From Thiohalocapsa sp963704155 (GTDB lineage: Bacteria; Pseudomonadota; Gammaproteobacteria; Chromatiales; Chromatiaceae): 64,000 nt of DNA. Positions within the stretch are counted from its first letter, which is position 1, and each line of letters starts with the position of its first letter. The position numbers and the translations under genes were made by a program. Below are positions 18,778 to 27,080 of this stretch, one piece after another. The notes beneath the pieces were generated by a model. It did not search any database. It was not told the origin of the DNA and worked only from the letters and a program-made list of their open reading frames with translations. Where the stretch lies: the NCBI GenBank assembly GCA_963704155.1, contig CAVPHF010000015.1, positions 20,204-84,203 of the forward strand. Direction: 5' to 3'.

Positions 18778-19650
18778 TCAGCCGCCGTCCCGCCGATGCC
18801 TTTGGAGCAGCGCCCGACGTACCGGTAGCACCAGATAGCCCCATAGGGCGAAGCCGAGCGTGGTCGCTGACACCAGTCTCAGAAACAGCGTCGCGCCCTC
18901 ATAACCGCCGTTGTCAAACCAGAGAGAGACGGCCATGATCGCGGCAACCGCCACGAACGCCAGGTGCACCGCCGGCTCCTGGATACCCCAGGTGCTGCGG
19001 CGCGCCAGCCAGACACCGGCCCAGGCTGCCAAGACTCCGCCGGCCAGCCCGGCAGCGACATCGACCGGCCAATGCACGCCGACCGCGACGCGGCTCAGGC
19101 CGGCAAACACGCCGAGCAGCAGAAAAAGCACCCGCCAACGGATCGCGCGGGCATAGTAGACGAGGACGCCGAAGAAGACCCCGGCGGTCGTGCTGTGACC
19201 CGACGGAAAGCTCTCGCGACGGTGTCCCGGCCCGATCAAATTGAACACGTCCGGCGCCAGCGCCATCGGCGGGCGAGCGGCATCGAAGATCGGCTTCAGT
19301 CCGCCGGAATAGACCGCCGCCACCACCGCGGCGCAGATCAGGCTCCAAAAGACCCGCGGCCTAGGGCGCGACAACAGCAGCGCAAGGGCAAAGGCGACGC
19401 GCTCATCGCCGAGCACCGTCAGCCATTCCCAGAGCGAGGGTGGCGCCACGGCCGCGGCCGCGTTGATGCGCAGGAAACCGGCATGATAGCCAGCCAATAG
19501 ATAGAGACTGAGCCCGGCGGCGGCCGCGGCAAGGGCCCAGAGCGACAACCACTTGGCACCTGTGCCGGACACCGCGGGCGTGCGCGCGGCCCCAAGCGCC
19601 AACGCCTCGCGCAGATCCCGGCGCAGATAGGCGAAAAGACCCTCCGCCAT
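18778..19650 (-). CDS. PAP2-family membrane phosphatase
   Basis: 290 residues from ATG 19650 (GAGGTG 7 bases upstream). The three-part acid phosphatase signature is present: KPIFDAARPP, PSGHST and SRVAVGVHWPVD, set among several transmembrane helices. The family dephosphorylates lipid pyrophosphates such as undecaprenyl pyrophosphate, or lipid A, at the outer face of the inner membrane. It lies 93 bases downstream of two lipid-linked glycosyltransferase genes on the same strand, so recycling or modifying a lipid carrier is plausible. Confidence 0.88.
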   Translation of the reverse strand: MAEGLFAYLRRDLREALALGAARTPAVSGTGAKWLSLWALAAAAAGLSLYLLAGYHAGFLRINAAAAVAPPSLWEWLTVLGDERVAFALALLLSRPRPRVFWSLICAAVVAAVYSGGLKPIFDAARPPMALAPDVFNLIGPGHRRESFPSGHSTTAGVFFGVLVYYARAIRWRVLFLLLGVFAGLSRVAVGVHWPVDVAAGLAGGVLAAWAGVWLARRSTWGIQEPAVHLAFVAVAAIMAVSLWFDNGGYEGATLFLRLVSATTLGFALWGYLVLPVRRALLQRHRRDGG

Positions 19651-19743
19651 GTCAAGACACCTCAATCACTGGATACGACAGAACGCGCAGTCCCGATAGC
19701 GGGCAGTGCGGGGAAGGCCCCGCCAGCAAGATCAGGTCGGACC

Positions 19744-21390
19744 TCAACCATCGGAATGGCTCGGGGCGATCTTCACCAAGGCCACAGGTCCACGACGATA
19801 GACCGGAATCACCCGCGCATCACCGACCTGCTCGGCCAAGCGTGCCAGCTTGTCGACGCGCAGAAAGATCAGCTGGCCGGGCTCGGGTGTATCGACCTCG
19901 GGCGTGATCGCCTGCCGATAGACGCTGAAGCTCGGCATGCTGGTTCGATAGACGCGAGTGGGCAGAGCGAGATCGCGGGCGATCAGACCGGCCTCCTTCA
20001 CCGGCGCCTGCATGACCTCGAAGACACGCGGCACCAGCACGCCGAACACCACCAGGGTCTGCACCAGACCGGCGAGGATCAAGCGCTGCCAGACCGGCGC
20101 CTTGCTCCAGAGCAGCAGTCCGGCCAGCGCAAGCAGACCGGCCGAGGTCGCAACCCGATAGGCCCAATCCAACACCCGGGCGGCGTCAGCGAGCATTGCC
20201 TGCTCGTGCAGTCTATCCGCCTGCCCCGCCAACACTGGCAGCAGATCGGGCAGCCCTATCAGCAACAGCATAAATACGAGCGGCGGCAGGAAGGCCAGCC
20301 AGCGGTTGACGAGCAGTGCCCGATGCCGGGCCATCAGAATGAACAGCGGCGTGATGCCGTAGACCAAATAATGCGGCAGCTTGGTGTCGGAAAATGAAAA
20401 GAACGCGAACACCGTCAGGAACCAGAGCAACAGGAACCGATCCAGCGGATCGGCCCAGAGCCGCCTGGCTGAGGGCAGCAGACGCAGAAACCATCCACTG
20501 AAGGGCAAGAGTACCAGTGGCAGCATGACGAAGTAGTAGCCCGGAAACCCGGCATGGCCATGCTTGACGCCGCCATAGCGCCCGACGTTGTGCTCCATAA
20601 AGAAACTGCGAAAGAAACCGACACCGTCATCGAGATAGATGGCCAGATACCAGGGACCGGCCACACCGATGAACACCAGCCAGCCGAGCGGCGCAAACAC
20701 CGCCCCGGCCCAGATGCGCAGATCCTTCAGCGACACGAAGTACAGAAAGCTGACGAGGAGCGGAAAGAACACCGCCACCGGCCCCTTGGTCAGAAAACCC
20801 AGACCGAGCCACAGATAGACGCGCAGCAGCCTGCCCCGTTGCCGTGTCAACCGATAGCGGTAGATATCGAAGAAGGCGAGCGCGATAAAGAGGTTCAGCA
20901 GGGCATCGGCGACCGCCCCCTTGGCAATGATCGGCACCTGTAGGCCCAGCGCCATGACCAGGCCGGCAACCGTTGCTGTGGCGGCGTCCAGGCGCTCGCG
21001 CACGAAGCCCCACAAGGCCAGCAGCCAGAGCGTCGCCGCCAGCGCCGACGGTAGGCGCAGCGCGAACTCATTCAGCCCGAGCAGCGAGACCGAGGCCGCC
21101 TGCAGCCAATAGATCAGCACCGGCTTGTCGTAGCGCGGCTCGCCGTCGCGGTGGGGTGTGATGAAGTTGCCGCTGGCGAGCATCTCGCGGGTCGCCTCGG
21201 TGAAGGCGCCCTCGTCGAGGTCGTATAAGGGCACCGCGCCCAACTGCCAGAAGAAGGCAAGCCAGACCACCGCGGCCAGGAACCAAGGTGACGTGAGCGT
21301 GCGGCTCAACCCCAAGACGCCGGGCGCGCGCGCCGCTGTCGCAACCAGCGCTGGGGCAGAAGGCGAGGCCGGCGCGCCGCGTTCGCTCAT
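19744..21390 (-). CDS. ArnT-like glycosyltransferase, GT39/PMT family
   Basis: 548 residues with about a dozen transmembrane segments. The first periplasmic loop carries DLDEGAFTEATREML, the Asp-Glu region expected for the catalytic site of GT39/ArnT enzymes, followed by GEPRYDKPVLIYWLQ. A soluble C-terminal domain follows the last helix. These enzymes transfer a sugar from a polyprenyl-phosphate donor to lipid A or another envelope acceptor. Its ATG overlaps the upstream glycosyltransferase stop by 4 bases (ATGA), so that gene probably makes its donor. The sugar is unknown; no other arn genes are here. Confidence 0.88.
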   Translation of the reverse strand: MSERGAPASPSAPALVATAARAPGVLGLSRTLTSPWFLAAVVWLAFFWQLGAVPLYDLDEGAFTEATREMLASGNFITPHRDGEPRYDKPVLIYWLQAASVSLLGLNEFALRLPSALAATLWLLALWGFVRERLDAATATVAGLVMALGLQVPIIAKGAVADALLNLFIALAFFDIYRYRLTRQRGRLLRVYLWLGLGFLTKGPVAVFFPLLVSFLYFVSLKDLRIWAGAVFAPLGWLVFIGVAGPWYLAIYLDDGVGFFRSFFMEHNVGRYGGVKHGHAGFPGYYFVMLPLVLLPFSGWFLRLLPSARRLWADPLDRFLLLWFLTVFAFFSFSDTKLPHYLVYGITPLFILMARHRALLVNRWLAFLPPLVFMLLLIGLPDLLPVLAGQADRLHEQAMLADAARVLDWAYRVATSAGLLALAGLLLWSKAPVWQRLILAGLVQTLVVFGVLVPRVFEVMQAPVKEAGLIARDLALPTRVYRTSMPSFSVYRQAITPEVDTPEPGQLIFLRVDKLARLAEQVGDARVIPVYRRGPVALVKIAPSHSDG

Positions 21391-22409
21391 GCCGGCTGCT
21401 TCCAGCCCGCACGCTCCGGGTCGCTCTGCCAGCAGATGCAGTGGTGCGTGCGCTCGCCCGAAGCGAACAGCGTGCGCGACATCACCTCGGCCAGCACACC
21501 GGTGGTCAACAGTTGGATGGAGGCGACCAGGAACAGGATGGCGACGAACAATAGCGGCCGCTGGCCGATGTCTTCGCCAAGAATGAACTTCACCGCAAGC
21601 AGCCAGCTCATCATCAGCCCGCCGATGATGCCGAACAGCAGTCCGATGGTGCCGAAGAAGTGCCCGGGCCGGGCGCCGAAGCGCAGAAAGAAGGTGGCCG
21701 CCAGCAGGTCCAGCAGGACGCGCACGGTGCGGGAGATGCCGTATTTGGAGGCACCGAATTGACGTGCCTGGTGGTGAACGACGGTCTCGCCCATGCGCTC
21801 CGGCGCGGTCACCCCGGCCACCCAGATCGGGATGAAGCGGTGCATCTCACCGAACAGCCTGACTTCCTTGATGACCTCGGCGCGGTAGAGCTTCAGGCTG
21901 CAACCGTAGTCGTGCAGATCGACCCCGGTGACGCGCCCAATCAGCCGATTTGCGACGCGCGACGGAATCTTGCGCGTCAGCAGCGCATCCTGACGGTCCT
22001 TGCGCCAGCCTTGCAGCAGATCCAGATCGCGCTCGGTCAGCTCGTCCACCATGCGCGGGATGTCCGCCGGGTCGTTCTGCAGATCGCCATCGAGGGTCGC
22101 GATCAGCTTGCCGCGGGCGGCGTCGAAGCCCGCCTGCATGGCCGCGGTCTGGCCGAAATTGCGCCTGAAGCGGATCACGCGCACGTGCGAACCATAGCGC
22201 GCGGCCTCTTCAACCAACCGCCGCCCGGTGCCGTCGCGGCTGCCATCATCGACGACGATCAACTCCCAAGGATGCGAAAAATCAGCCAAAGCCTCGTGTA
22301 CACGCGCAATCAAGGGCGAGACACTGTCGACCTCCTGGTACATCGGGACTACGATGGATAGGCTGCGAGGATCATCGCCAAGCAGCAAGGTCGGTGCTTT
22401 ATCGGACAT
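21387..22409 (-). CDS. GT2 polyprenyl-phosphate glycosyltransferase (DPM1/GtrB/ArnC-like)
   Basis: 340 residues from ATG 22409; longer in-frame starts exist at 22442 and 22508, none with a clear ribosome site. The GT-A motifs are VVPMYQEVDSV, DDGSRDGTG and DGDLQNDPADI, followed by RKIPSRVANRLIGRVTGVD, typical of dolichol/undecaprenyl-phosphate sugar synthases. Two C-terminal transmembrane helices anchor it in the inner membrane. It should load a sugar onto a polyprenyl phosphate for the ArnT-like enzyme encoded by the overlapping next gene. Confidence 0.9.
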   Translation of the reverse strand: MSDKAPTLLLGDDPRSLSIVVPMYQEVDSVSPLIARVHEALADFSHPWELIVVDDGSRDGTGRRLVEEAARYGSHVRVIRFRRNFGQTAAMQAGFDAARGKLIATLDGDLQNDPADIPRMVDELTERDLDLLQGWRKDRQDALLTRKIPSRVANRLIGRVTGVDLHDYGCSLKLYRAEVIKEVRLFGEMHRFIPIWVAGVTAPERMGETVVHHQARQFGASKYGISRTVRVLLDLLAATFFLRFGARPGHFFGTIGLLFGIIGGLMMSWLLAVKFILGEDIGQRPLLFVAILFLVASIQLLTTGVLAEVMSRTLFASGERTHHCICWQSDPERAGWKQPA

Positions 22410-22557
22410 GGATCGAGGCGCAGCAAAGAGGTCGGTGAGCATCAACAGGGGCCATGCGACCGGCCCACGGCGTTCGGCGCAGCTTAGCGGCCAATGCGCA
22501 AAAGGCAAGTGGCCGCCAGAGTGTTCTCATTGGCAATCGACACTCGTCACTTCCCAA

Positions 22558-23154
22558 ATGCAGCCCATCACCATCGCACTCCCGGACTGGATCGACGCCT
22601 TCCTCGCCGAACGGCCGACTCACTACGCCGGCGACGGCGAACGCATGCGCTTGGCGCTCGACCTCGCGCGCGCGAACGTCACCTGCAACAGCGGCGGCCC
22701 CTTCGGGGCGGCCTTGTTCGCGGCCGACAATGGCAAGCTGCTCGGGGTCGGCGTGAACCTGGTCGTCCACGCGAGCTGCTCCATCGCCCATGCCGAGATG
22801 GTTGCGCTCGCCGCCACCCAGCAGTCGCTGGGCTCGCATGACCTCGGCTCAATCCTGACCGGCGGCTGCGTATTGGCCTGCAGCGCAGAGCCCTGCGCGA
22901 TGTGCCTGGGCGCACTCGGCTGGACTGGGATCAGCCGACTGATCTGCGCCGCGCGTGACGGCGATGTGCGCGCCATCGGCTTTGACGAGGGCGACAAGCC
23001 CCGGGACTGGCCGACGCTGCTCGCGCGGCGCGGCATCAGCCTCACGCGCGATCTGATGCGCACCGAGGCAATCGAGATCCTGAATCACTATGCCGCCTGC
23101 AACGGCGTCATTTACGGCCCGACCCGGATGACCGCGCAACGACCACCCAACTAG
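22558..23154 (+). CDS. Nucleoside/guanine deaminase-like zinc enzyme
   Basis: 198 residues from ATG 22558. The cytidine/deoxycytidylate deaminase zinc site is complete: HAEM for the first ligand and catalytic Glu, and PCAMC for the two Cys ligands. GPFGAALF near residue 42 matches the guanine deaminase/TadA group more than cytidine deaminase. It deaminates a free base, nucleoside or tRNA adenosine; a TadA role is less likely given the extended C terminus. Divergent from the glycosyltransferase genes. Confidence 0.85.
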   Translation: MQPITIALPDWIDAFLAERPTHYAGDGERMRLALDLARANVTCNSGGPFGAALFAADNGKLLGVGVNLVVHASCSIAHAEMVALAATQQSLGSHDLGSILTGGCVLACSAEPCAMCLGALGWTGISRLICAARDGDVRAIGFDEGDKPRDWPTLLARRGISLTRDLMRTEAIEILNHYAACNGVIYGPTRMTAQRPPN

Positions 23155-23208
23155 GGCCAGCCTGAGTCCACCAGACTCAGAACACATTTTGAAACCCGTG
23201 AGAATCGA

Positions 23209-23799
23209 ATGTTCGACGCCGATGATCCACTGTTCGCCTGCATTGTCCGCTTCGTGCTCAAAGGAGAGCGCGCCGATACGGCCGGTGAAGAGTTCCTCAG
23301 ACTCCAGATCAAGACCTTGAGACGGTACCTGCTGCAGTTCCCCGCCGACGAACAACAGCAACGGGCGATGGATTGGGTTGTGCAGCACGCGGGCGATTAC
23401 CGCCGCTCCTGGCAGCGCCGGACCGTCTCCGAACGTACCTGGGCGCTGCGCTGCGACGACTGCCCAATCGCCGGTCGGGGCACCAGCGAACATTGCGAGA
23501 TTCACGAGCAATGGCTCTATCTGCTGCGCCGCTACATGCTCGGCGAGATCCGCTCCCGCGACTATGTCGAACAGGCGCTCGCGATGCTGCAGCAAAACAA
23601 GGACGCACTGATCCGCCGTCGCCACCTGTCCAACGCCGAGGCCCCAGGCACGCGCACGAAAAAGAAGCACAAGAAGACCAAGCCTAAGGACAAGCAACCA
23701 GGCAAGAAAAACAAGAAGAAAAAGGTGCTTAGCGCGCCAGAAGCGGTGCCGAAGAAGCAGAAAAAGAAAAAGAAAGAGAACCAGAAAAGCAAAGAGTAG
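23209..23799 (+). CDS. Unknown protein with polylysine tail
   Basis: 196 residues. The first 145 form a compact, charged helical domain with a Cys cluster (CDDCPIAGRGTSEHCEIH) that could bind zinc or another metal. The last 50 residues are about half Lys with Gln/Pro/Glu, as in nucleic-acid-binding tails. No signal peptide. I know no family for it. It follows the deaminase gene by 54 bases and may be cotranscribed. Confidence 0.7.
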   Translation: MFDADDPLFACIVRFVLKGERADTAGEEFLRLQIKTLRRYLLQFPADEQQQRAMDWVVQHAGDYRRSWQRRTVSERTWALRCDDCPIAGRGTSEHCEIHEQWLYLLRRYMLGEIRSRDYVEQALAMLQQNKDALIRRRHLSNAEAPGTRTKKKHKKTKPKDKQPGKKNKKKKVLSAPEAVPKKQKKKKKENQKSKE

Positions 23800-23959
23800 C
23801 GGAAAGCACGAGGAGAGGGCGCCGCCTAATCAGACGCCCCGAGCCCGTGCGAAAGCGAACGCCCTAAACACCCTGGCCGGCAAGAGCCGCCGCGAGGCCG
23901 GGCTGGATACCGCACCCCGCTGTCCCGGCCGCTCGTAGAGCGGCGGGCTGCCGCCAGCG

Positions 23960-24616
23960 TCAGCCCTCCAGACCGGAGATGATACTGTCGCGAATCGCGT
24001 CGACGCCCCCGATCCCGTTCACCTTGACATAACGCGGTGCGCCTTCGCCGCCCTGCCCGCTCCAGGCAGAGTAGTAATTGATCAGCGGCTCGGTCTGCTC
24101 ATGGTAGACCTTCAGACGCGCTCGGACGGTCTCCTCCTGGTCGTCGTCGCGCTGGATCAGCGGCTCGCCGGTGACGTCGTCCTTGCCCTCCTCCTTCGGC
24201 GGGTTGAATTCGACGTGGTAGGTGCGGCCCGACGCCAGATGCACACGTCGGCCGGCCATGCGCTTGATAATCTCCTCGTCCGGCACGTCGATTTCGACCA
24301 CGGCATCGACGAACACCTCAGCATCCTTGAGCGCGTCGGCCTGGGCCAGTGTGCGCGGAAAGCCATCGAACAAATAGCCGTTGTTGCAGTCATCCTCGGT
24401 GATGCGCTCCTTGACCATCCCCATGATGATGTCGTCGGAGACCAATCCGCCCGCGTCCATGATCTTCTTCGCCGCCTTGCCGAGTTCCGTGCCGGCCTTG
24501 ACGTGACCACGCAACATGTCGCCGGTGGAGATCTGCGGAATCTTGAAGTGGTCTTTGATGAAGCTCGCCTGTGTACCTTTACCGGCCCCTGGGCCGCCGA
24601 GCAGAATCACGCGCAT
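23960..24616 (-). CDS. adk: Adenylate kinase
   Basis: 218 residues, the usual long bacterial form. P-loop GGPGAGKGTQ at residues 7-16, NMP-binding region with STGDMLR, DGFPRTLAQADAL, and a LID domain (GRRVHLASGRTYHVEFNPP) lacking the four zinc cysteines. It interconverts ATP + AMP and 2 ADP in the cytoplasm. GAGGA lies 8 bases before the ATG. Divergent from the sulfur globule gene across 24617-24901. Confidence 0.97.
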   Translation of the reverse strand: MRVILLGGPGAGKGTQASFIKDHFKIPQISTGDMLRGHVKAGTELGKAAKKIMDAGGLVSDDIIMGMVKERITEDDCNNGYLFDGFPRTLAQADALKDAEVFVDAVVEIDVPDEEIIKRMAGRRVHLASGRTYHVEFNPPKEEGKDDVTGEPLIQRDDDQEETVRARLKVYHEQTEPLINYYSAWSGQGGEGAPRYVKVNGIGGVDAIRDSIISGLEG

Positions 24617-24818
24617 ACTAGAGTCCTCAGCTGTTATTTATCAGGCCGTCGAGGCTGCCACAGCCGAACGGCGCGCGCAATTCCACAATTCGGATGCGTC
24701 AATAACCGGGGCTTATGTGAGGGACGTAACGCGGATCGAGGGCTAGGATCGAGGAAGATTCTCGCCGCGCAGAGCGCGACTCCTCGCCCCTCGCGCCCAG
24801 ACGTTGCGTTCGGCCAGA

Positions 24819-24847
24819 TCAACAACATTTTTTATCCGGTATATAAT
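24819..24847 (+). promoter_or_regulatory. Probable sigma-70 promoter of the sulfur globule gene
   Basis: A perfect -10 hexamer TATAAT (24842-24847) lies 17 bases after a 4/6 match to the -35 box, TCAACA (24819-24824), in an unusually AT-rich stretch. The 5' leader then contains a small hairpin, GGGAA/TTCCC at 24855-24868, before the ribosome site. Confidence 0.6.
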
Positions 24848-24901
24848 TGACATCGGGAAATGGTTCCCAAAGCCGAGTACTCACGAGAAGGGGAGGTAAG
24901 C

Positions 24902-25240
24902 ATGAACAAGGTTCTATTGACCGCCGCGGGTACTGCCGCCGTCGTCGCAGCCCTGGCTTCAACGCCTGCGCAGGCATTCTGGGGCTCCTGGGGCGACGGG
25001 CCTTGGTACGGCGGCCCCTGGCATGGCGGCCCCTGGTACGGCGGCTATCCCGGCTATGGCTGGGGCGGCTATCCCGGTTACGGCTATGGCGGGTATCCCG
25101 GCTACGGCTGGGGCGGCTATCCCCGCGGCGGGTACGGCTACCCGGCCTATGGCTGGGGCTCGCCCTGGGGCTATGGCTACCCGTACGCGGCGCCTGCCGC
25201 ACCGGCTGCACCAGCGGCCGAATCCAGCGCGGAGCGCTAA
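24902..25240 (+). CDS. sgp: Sulfur globule protein (SgpA/SgpB type)
   Basis: 112 residues from ATG 24902, with a strong GGGGAGG 5 bases upstream. A signal peptide ends near residue 25 (STPAQA). The mature protein is built of short Gly/Tyr/Trp/Pro repeats such as GGYPGYGWGGYPGYGYGG, ending in an Ala/Pro-rich tail. This composition and size match SgpA/SgpB of purple sulfur bacteria, structural proteins of the envelope around periplasmic sulfur globules formed during sulfide or thiosulfate oxidation. Signal peptide, strong promoter and terminator all suggest abundant monocistronic expression. Confidence 0.88.
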   Translation: MNKVLLTAAGTAAVVAALASTPAQAFWGSWGDGPWYGGPWHGGPWYGGYPGYGWGGYPGYGYGGYPGYGWGGYPRGGYGYPAYGWGSPWGYGYPYAAPAAPAAPAAESSAER

Positions 25241-25296
25241 CAACTGCGCTGAGGCTGATACATAGTCGGCGGATGCGGTATCCGCCGCATTCGAAG

Positions 25297-25322
25297 AAGG
25301 GCCGGCCCGCCGGCCCTTTTTT
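25297..25322 (+). terminator. Rho-independent terminator after the sulfur globule gene
   Basis: AAGGGCCGG and CCGGCCCTT form a 9-bp stem with a 4-base loop, and the 3' arm runs into six T bases. A second hairpin without a T run, GGCGGAT/ATCCGCC (25268-25286), precedes it and may stabilise the mRNA end. Confidence 0.88.
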
Positions 25323-25379
25323 GCTGCCACCAGCAAACAATGGCTCCGAGTGCCCAGCGTCTCACCGCACCCTAAGCGG

Positions 25380-27080
25380 TCAATACGGGACGTTGGCCGG
25401 ATAGTCCCGAAACGGCCGCGTGGCATCGAAGGGCGGCGGCATCAGCAATGGGTCTCCTTCCGACCAGGCCGGTTGCGGCAACTGTTCGGCCGCGTAGTCG
25501 GCAAGCTCTTTCTGCATGATCTTGATGGCTTGCGGCGGCGCCATCCAGCCGGCCATCGCGAGCAGGCGTTGCTCTGTCTCGATGGCCTCGCCCCAGCGGC
25601 CCGCGGCGGCCTGCGCCAGGGCCAGCAGGCGTTGATGCGGCGGTATCGGCTGCTGGACAAGCAGATCGGCAGCCAAGGCCAGGGCACGCTCCGGGTCGCG
25701 AAGCGTCGCGTCATCGGCGGCGGCGAGCAATCTCGTCAGCGCATAGCGCAGTTGCATGTCCTCGGCATGGGCCTCGGCAAGCTCGGCCAGCCGCGCTGCG
25801 ATCTCGGCCTCCGGCACGCCGGCGTGGCGGCCGGCAATCAGCTCAAGCACACGCGCAGGCGCAATCGATGGGTCCGCCGCGAGAACACGCCGGTAGCCCT
25901 GCGCGGCCTGCGCATAGCGCCCGGCATCGAAGTCGAGGTTGGCGAGATGAAACAGCGCGCCGACCTGTGCCGGGTCGATGGCCACCGCACGTGCATAAGC
26001 CGCCGCGGCGTCGGTGAGGTCGCCTTGCTGCTGCCTGAGCACGCCATTGAGGAACAGTCCGAGCGCGTTGTTCGGGTCGATCTCCAAGGCCCGCGTCAGC
26101 TCGGACGCGGCATCATTGCGACGACCGACCAGATAGAGCACGCGGGCATAGCTGATGCGGGCCGCCGCGTTGTCGGGATCGACACCAAGACCCTGCTCGA
26201 ATTGCTCGACCGCCTCGGCGTAGTCGCCCTCGCGCACGGCATGGATAGCGCGTTTGAAGGCCGGCAGCGAGCGCTTGCTGGCGGCCTGCATCTCCGCCAG
26301 CAGCGGATCGGCGATCTCGGGCGCGCGCAGCTTGAATTGCTCGAGGTGGGCCTTGGCGCGCTCGGCGTCGCCCAGCGCGCGGTGCGCCTGCGCCAGCGGA
26401 TAGTGCACCTCGGTGGCATCCGGGTTCGCGGCCAGCGCCGCCTCCAACAGCGCCACGGCATCGGCGAAACGCCGCTCCAGCACGGCAATCTGACCCAGAT
26501 AGTAGTTGGCCGGTGAAGCCAGCTCCGGTAGATCTTGAACCCGCTCCAGCGCTGTGCGCGCCTCGGTAAGAAGGCCGCGGTCGAGCCGGACCTTGCCGAG
26601 GCGGATGTACAGCGTCGGATAATCCGGATCGATGGCGCGCGCGGTCTCCAGATACTGGAGCGCGGTGTCCAGGTTGCCGGCGAGCATGGCGAGATAGCCG
26701 GCATAGTAGGGCCAGCGAAACTCGGACGGCTGCAGCGTCATGGCGTTGCGCAGACAGGCGTCTGCCTGCGCCTCGACCTCGAGCAGCAGTAGCAAGGCGC
26801 CGAGCCGACCATAGGCCGCTGCCAGCGCATCGCGGTCCGGCGCCGGCGCCGCCAGCAGCTCGGCCGTCTCGGCGCGCGCGGCGGCGATGGCCTGTTGCAT
26901 CAGCGCCTCCGCACCGCTGACATCCGTCGCGGCGAGCGGAATCAGCTCGGCCTGCCAGGGCGGCGGCAGCCGCGAAACATTATCGGGGGAAGCGGCCGTG
27001 GGGGCGATCGCGACCAGCAACAGCAGCAGCAGGCGCATCAGCAGGCGCATCAGCGGGCGGCAGGACGCGGCGGAAGTCAT
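25380..27080 (-). CDS. Exported TPR-repeat protein, third gene of a coupled operon
   Basis: 566 residues. The N terminus (RLLMRLLLLLLVAIAPTAAS) is a signal peptide or anchor. From about residue 75 to 480 it contains some ten TPR-like helical pairs, recognisable by units such as YPTLYIRLGKVRLDRGLLTEA, DATEVHYPLAQAHRALGDAE and NALGLFLNGVLRQQQGDLTDA. TPRs bind partner proteins, here in the periplasm. The start codon overlaps the stop of the CRTAC1-type gene by 4 bases (ATGA), so synthesis is coupled. It converges on the sulfur globule gene. Specific function unknown. Confidence 0.88.
   Translation of the reverse strand: MTSAASCRPLMRLLMRLLLLLLVAIAPTAASPDNVSRLPPPWQAELIPLAATDVSGAEALMQQAIAAARAETAELLAAPAPDRDALAAAYGRLGALLLLLEVEAQADACLRNAMTLQPSEFRWPYYAGYLAMLAGNLDTALQYLETARAIDPDYPTLYIRLGKVRLDRGLLTEARTALERVQDLPELASPANYYLGQIAVLERRFADAVALLEAALAANPDATEVHYPLAQAHRALGDAERAKAHLEQFKLRAPEIADPLLAEMQAASKRSLPAFKRAIHAVREGDYAEAVEQFEQGLGVDPDNAAARISYARVLYLVGRRNDAASELTRALEIDPNNALGLFLNGVLRQQQGDLTDAAAAYARAVAIDPAQVGALFHLANLDFDAGRYAQAAQGYRRVLAADPSIAPARVLELIAGRHAGVPEAEIAARLAELAEAHAEDMQLRYALTRLLAAADDATLRDPERALALAADLLVQQPIPPHQRLLALAQAAAGRWGEAIETEQRLLAMAGWMAPPQAIKIMQKELADYAAEQLPQPAWSEGDPLLMPPPFDATRPFRDYPANVPY

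Noticed and set aside
23928..23944. Perfect palindrome GCCGCTC/GAGCGGC after adk
   Set aside because: No T run on either strand, so not called as a terminator.
24960..25200. Repeated DNA resembling a tandem or CRISPR-like array
   Set aside because: It is the coding sequence of the sulfur globule protein; unit length is short and there are no unique spacers.
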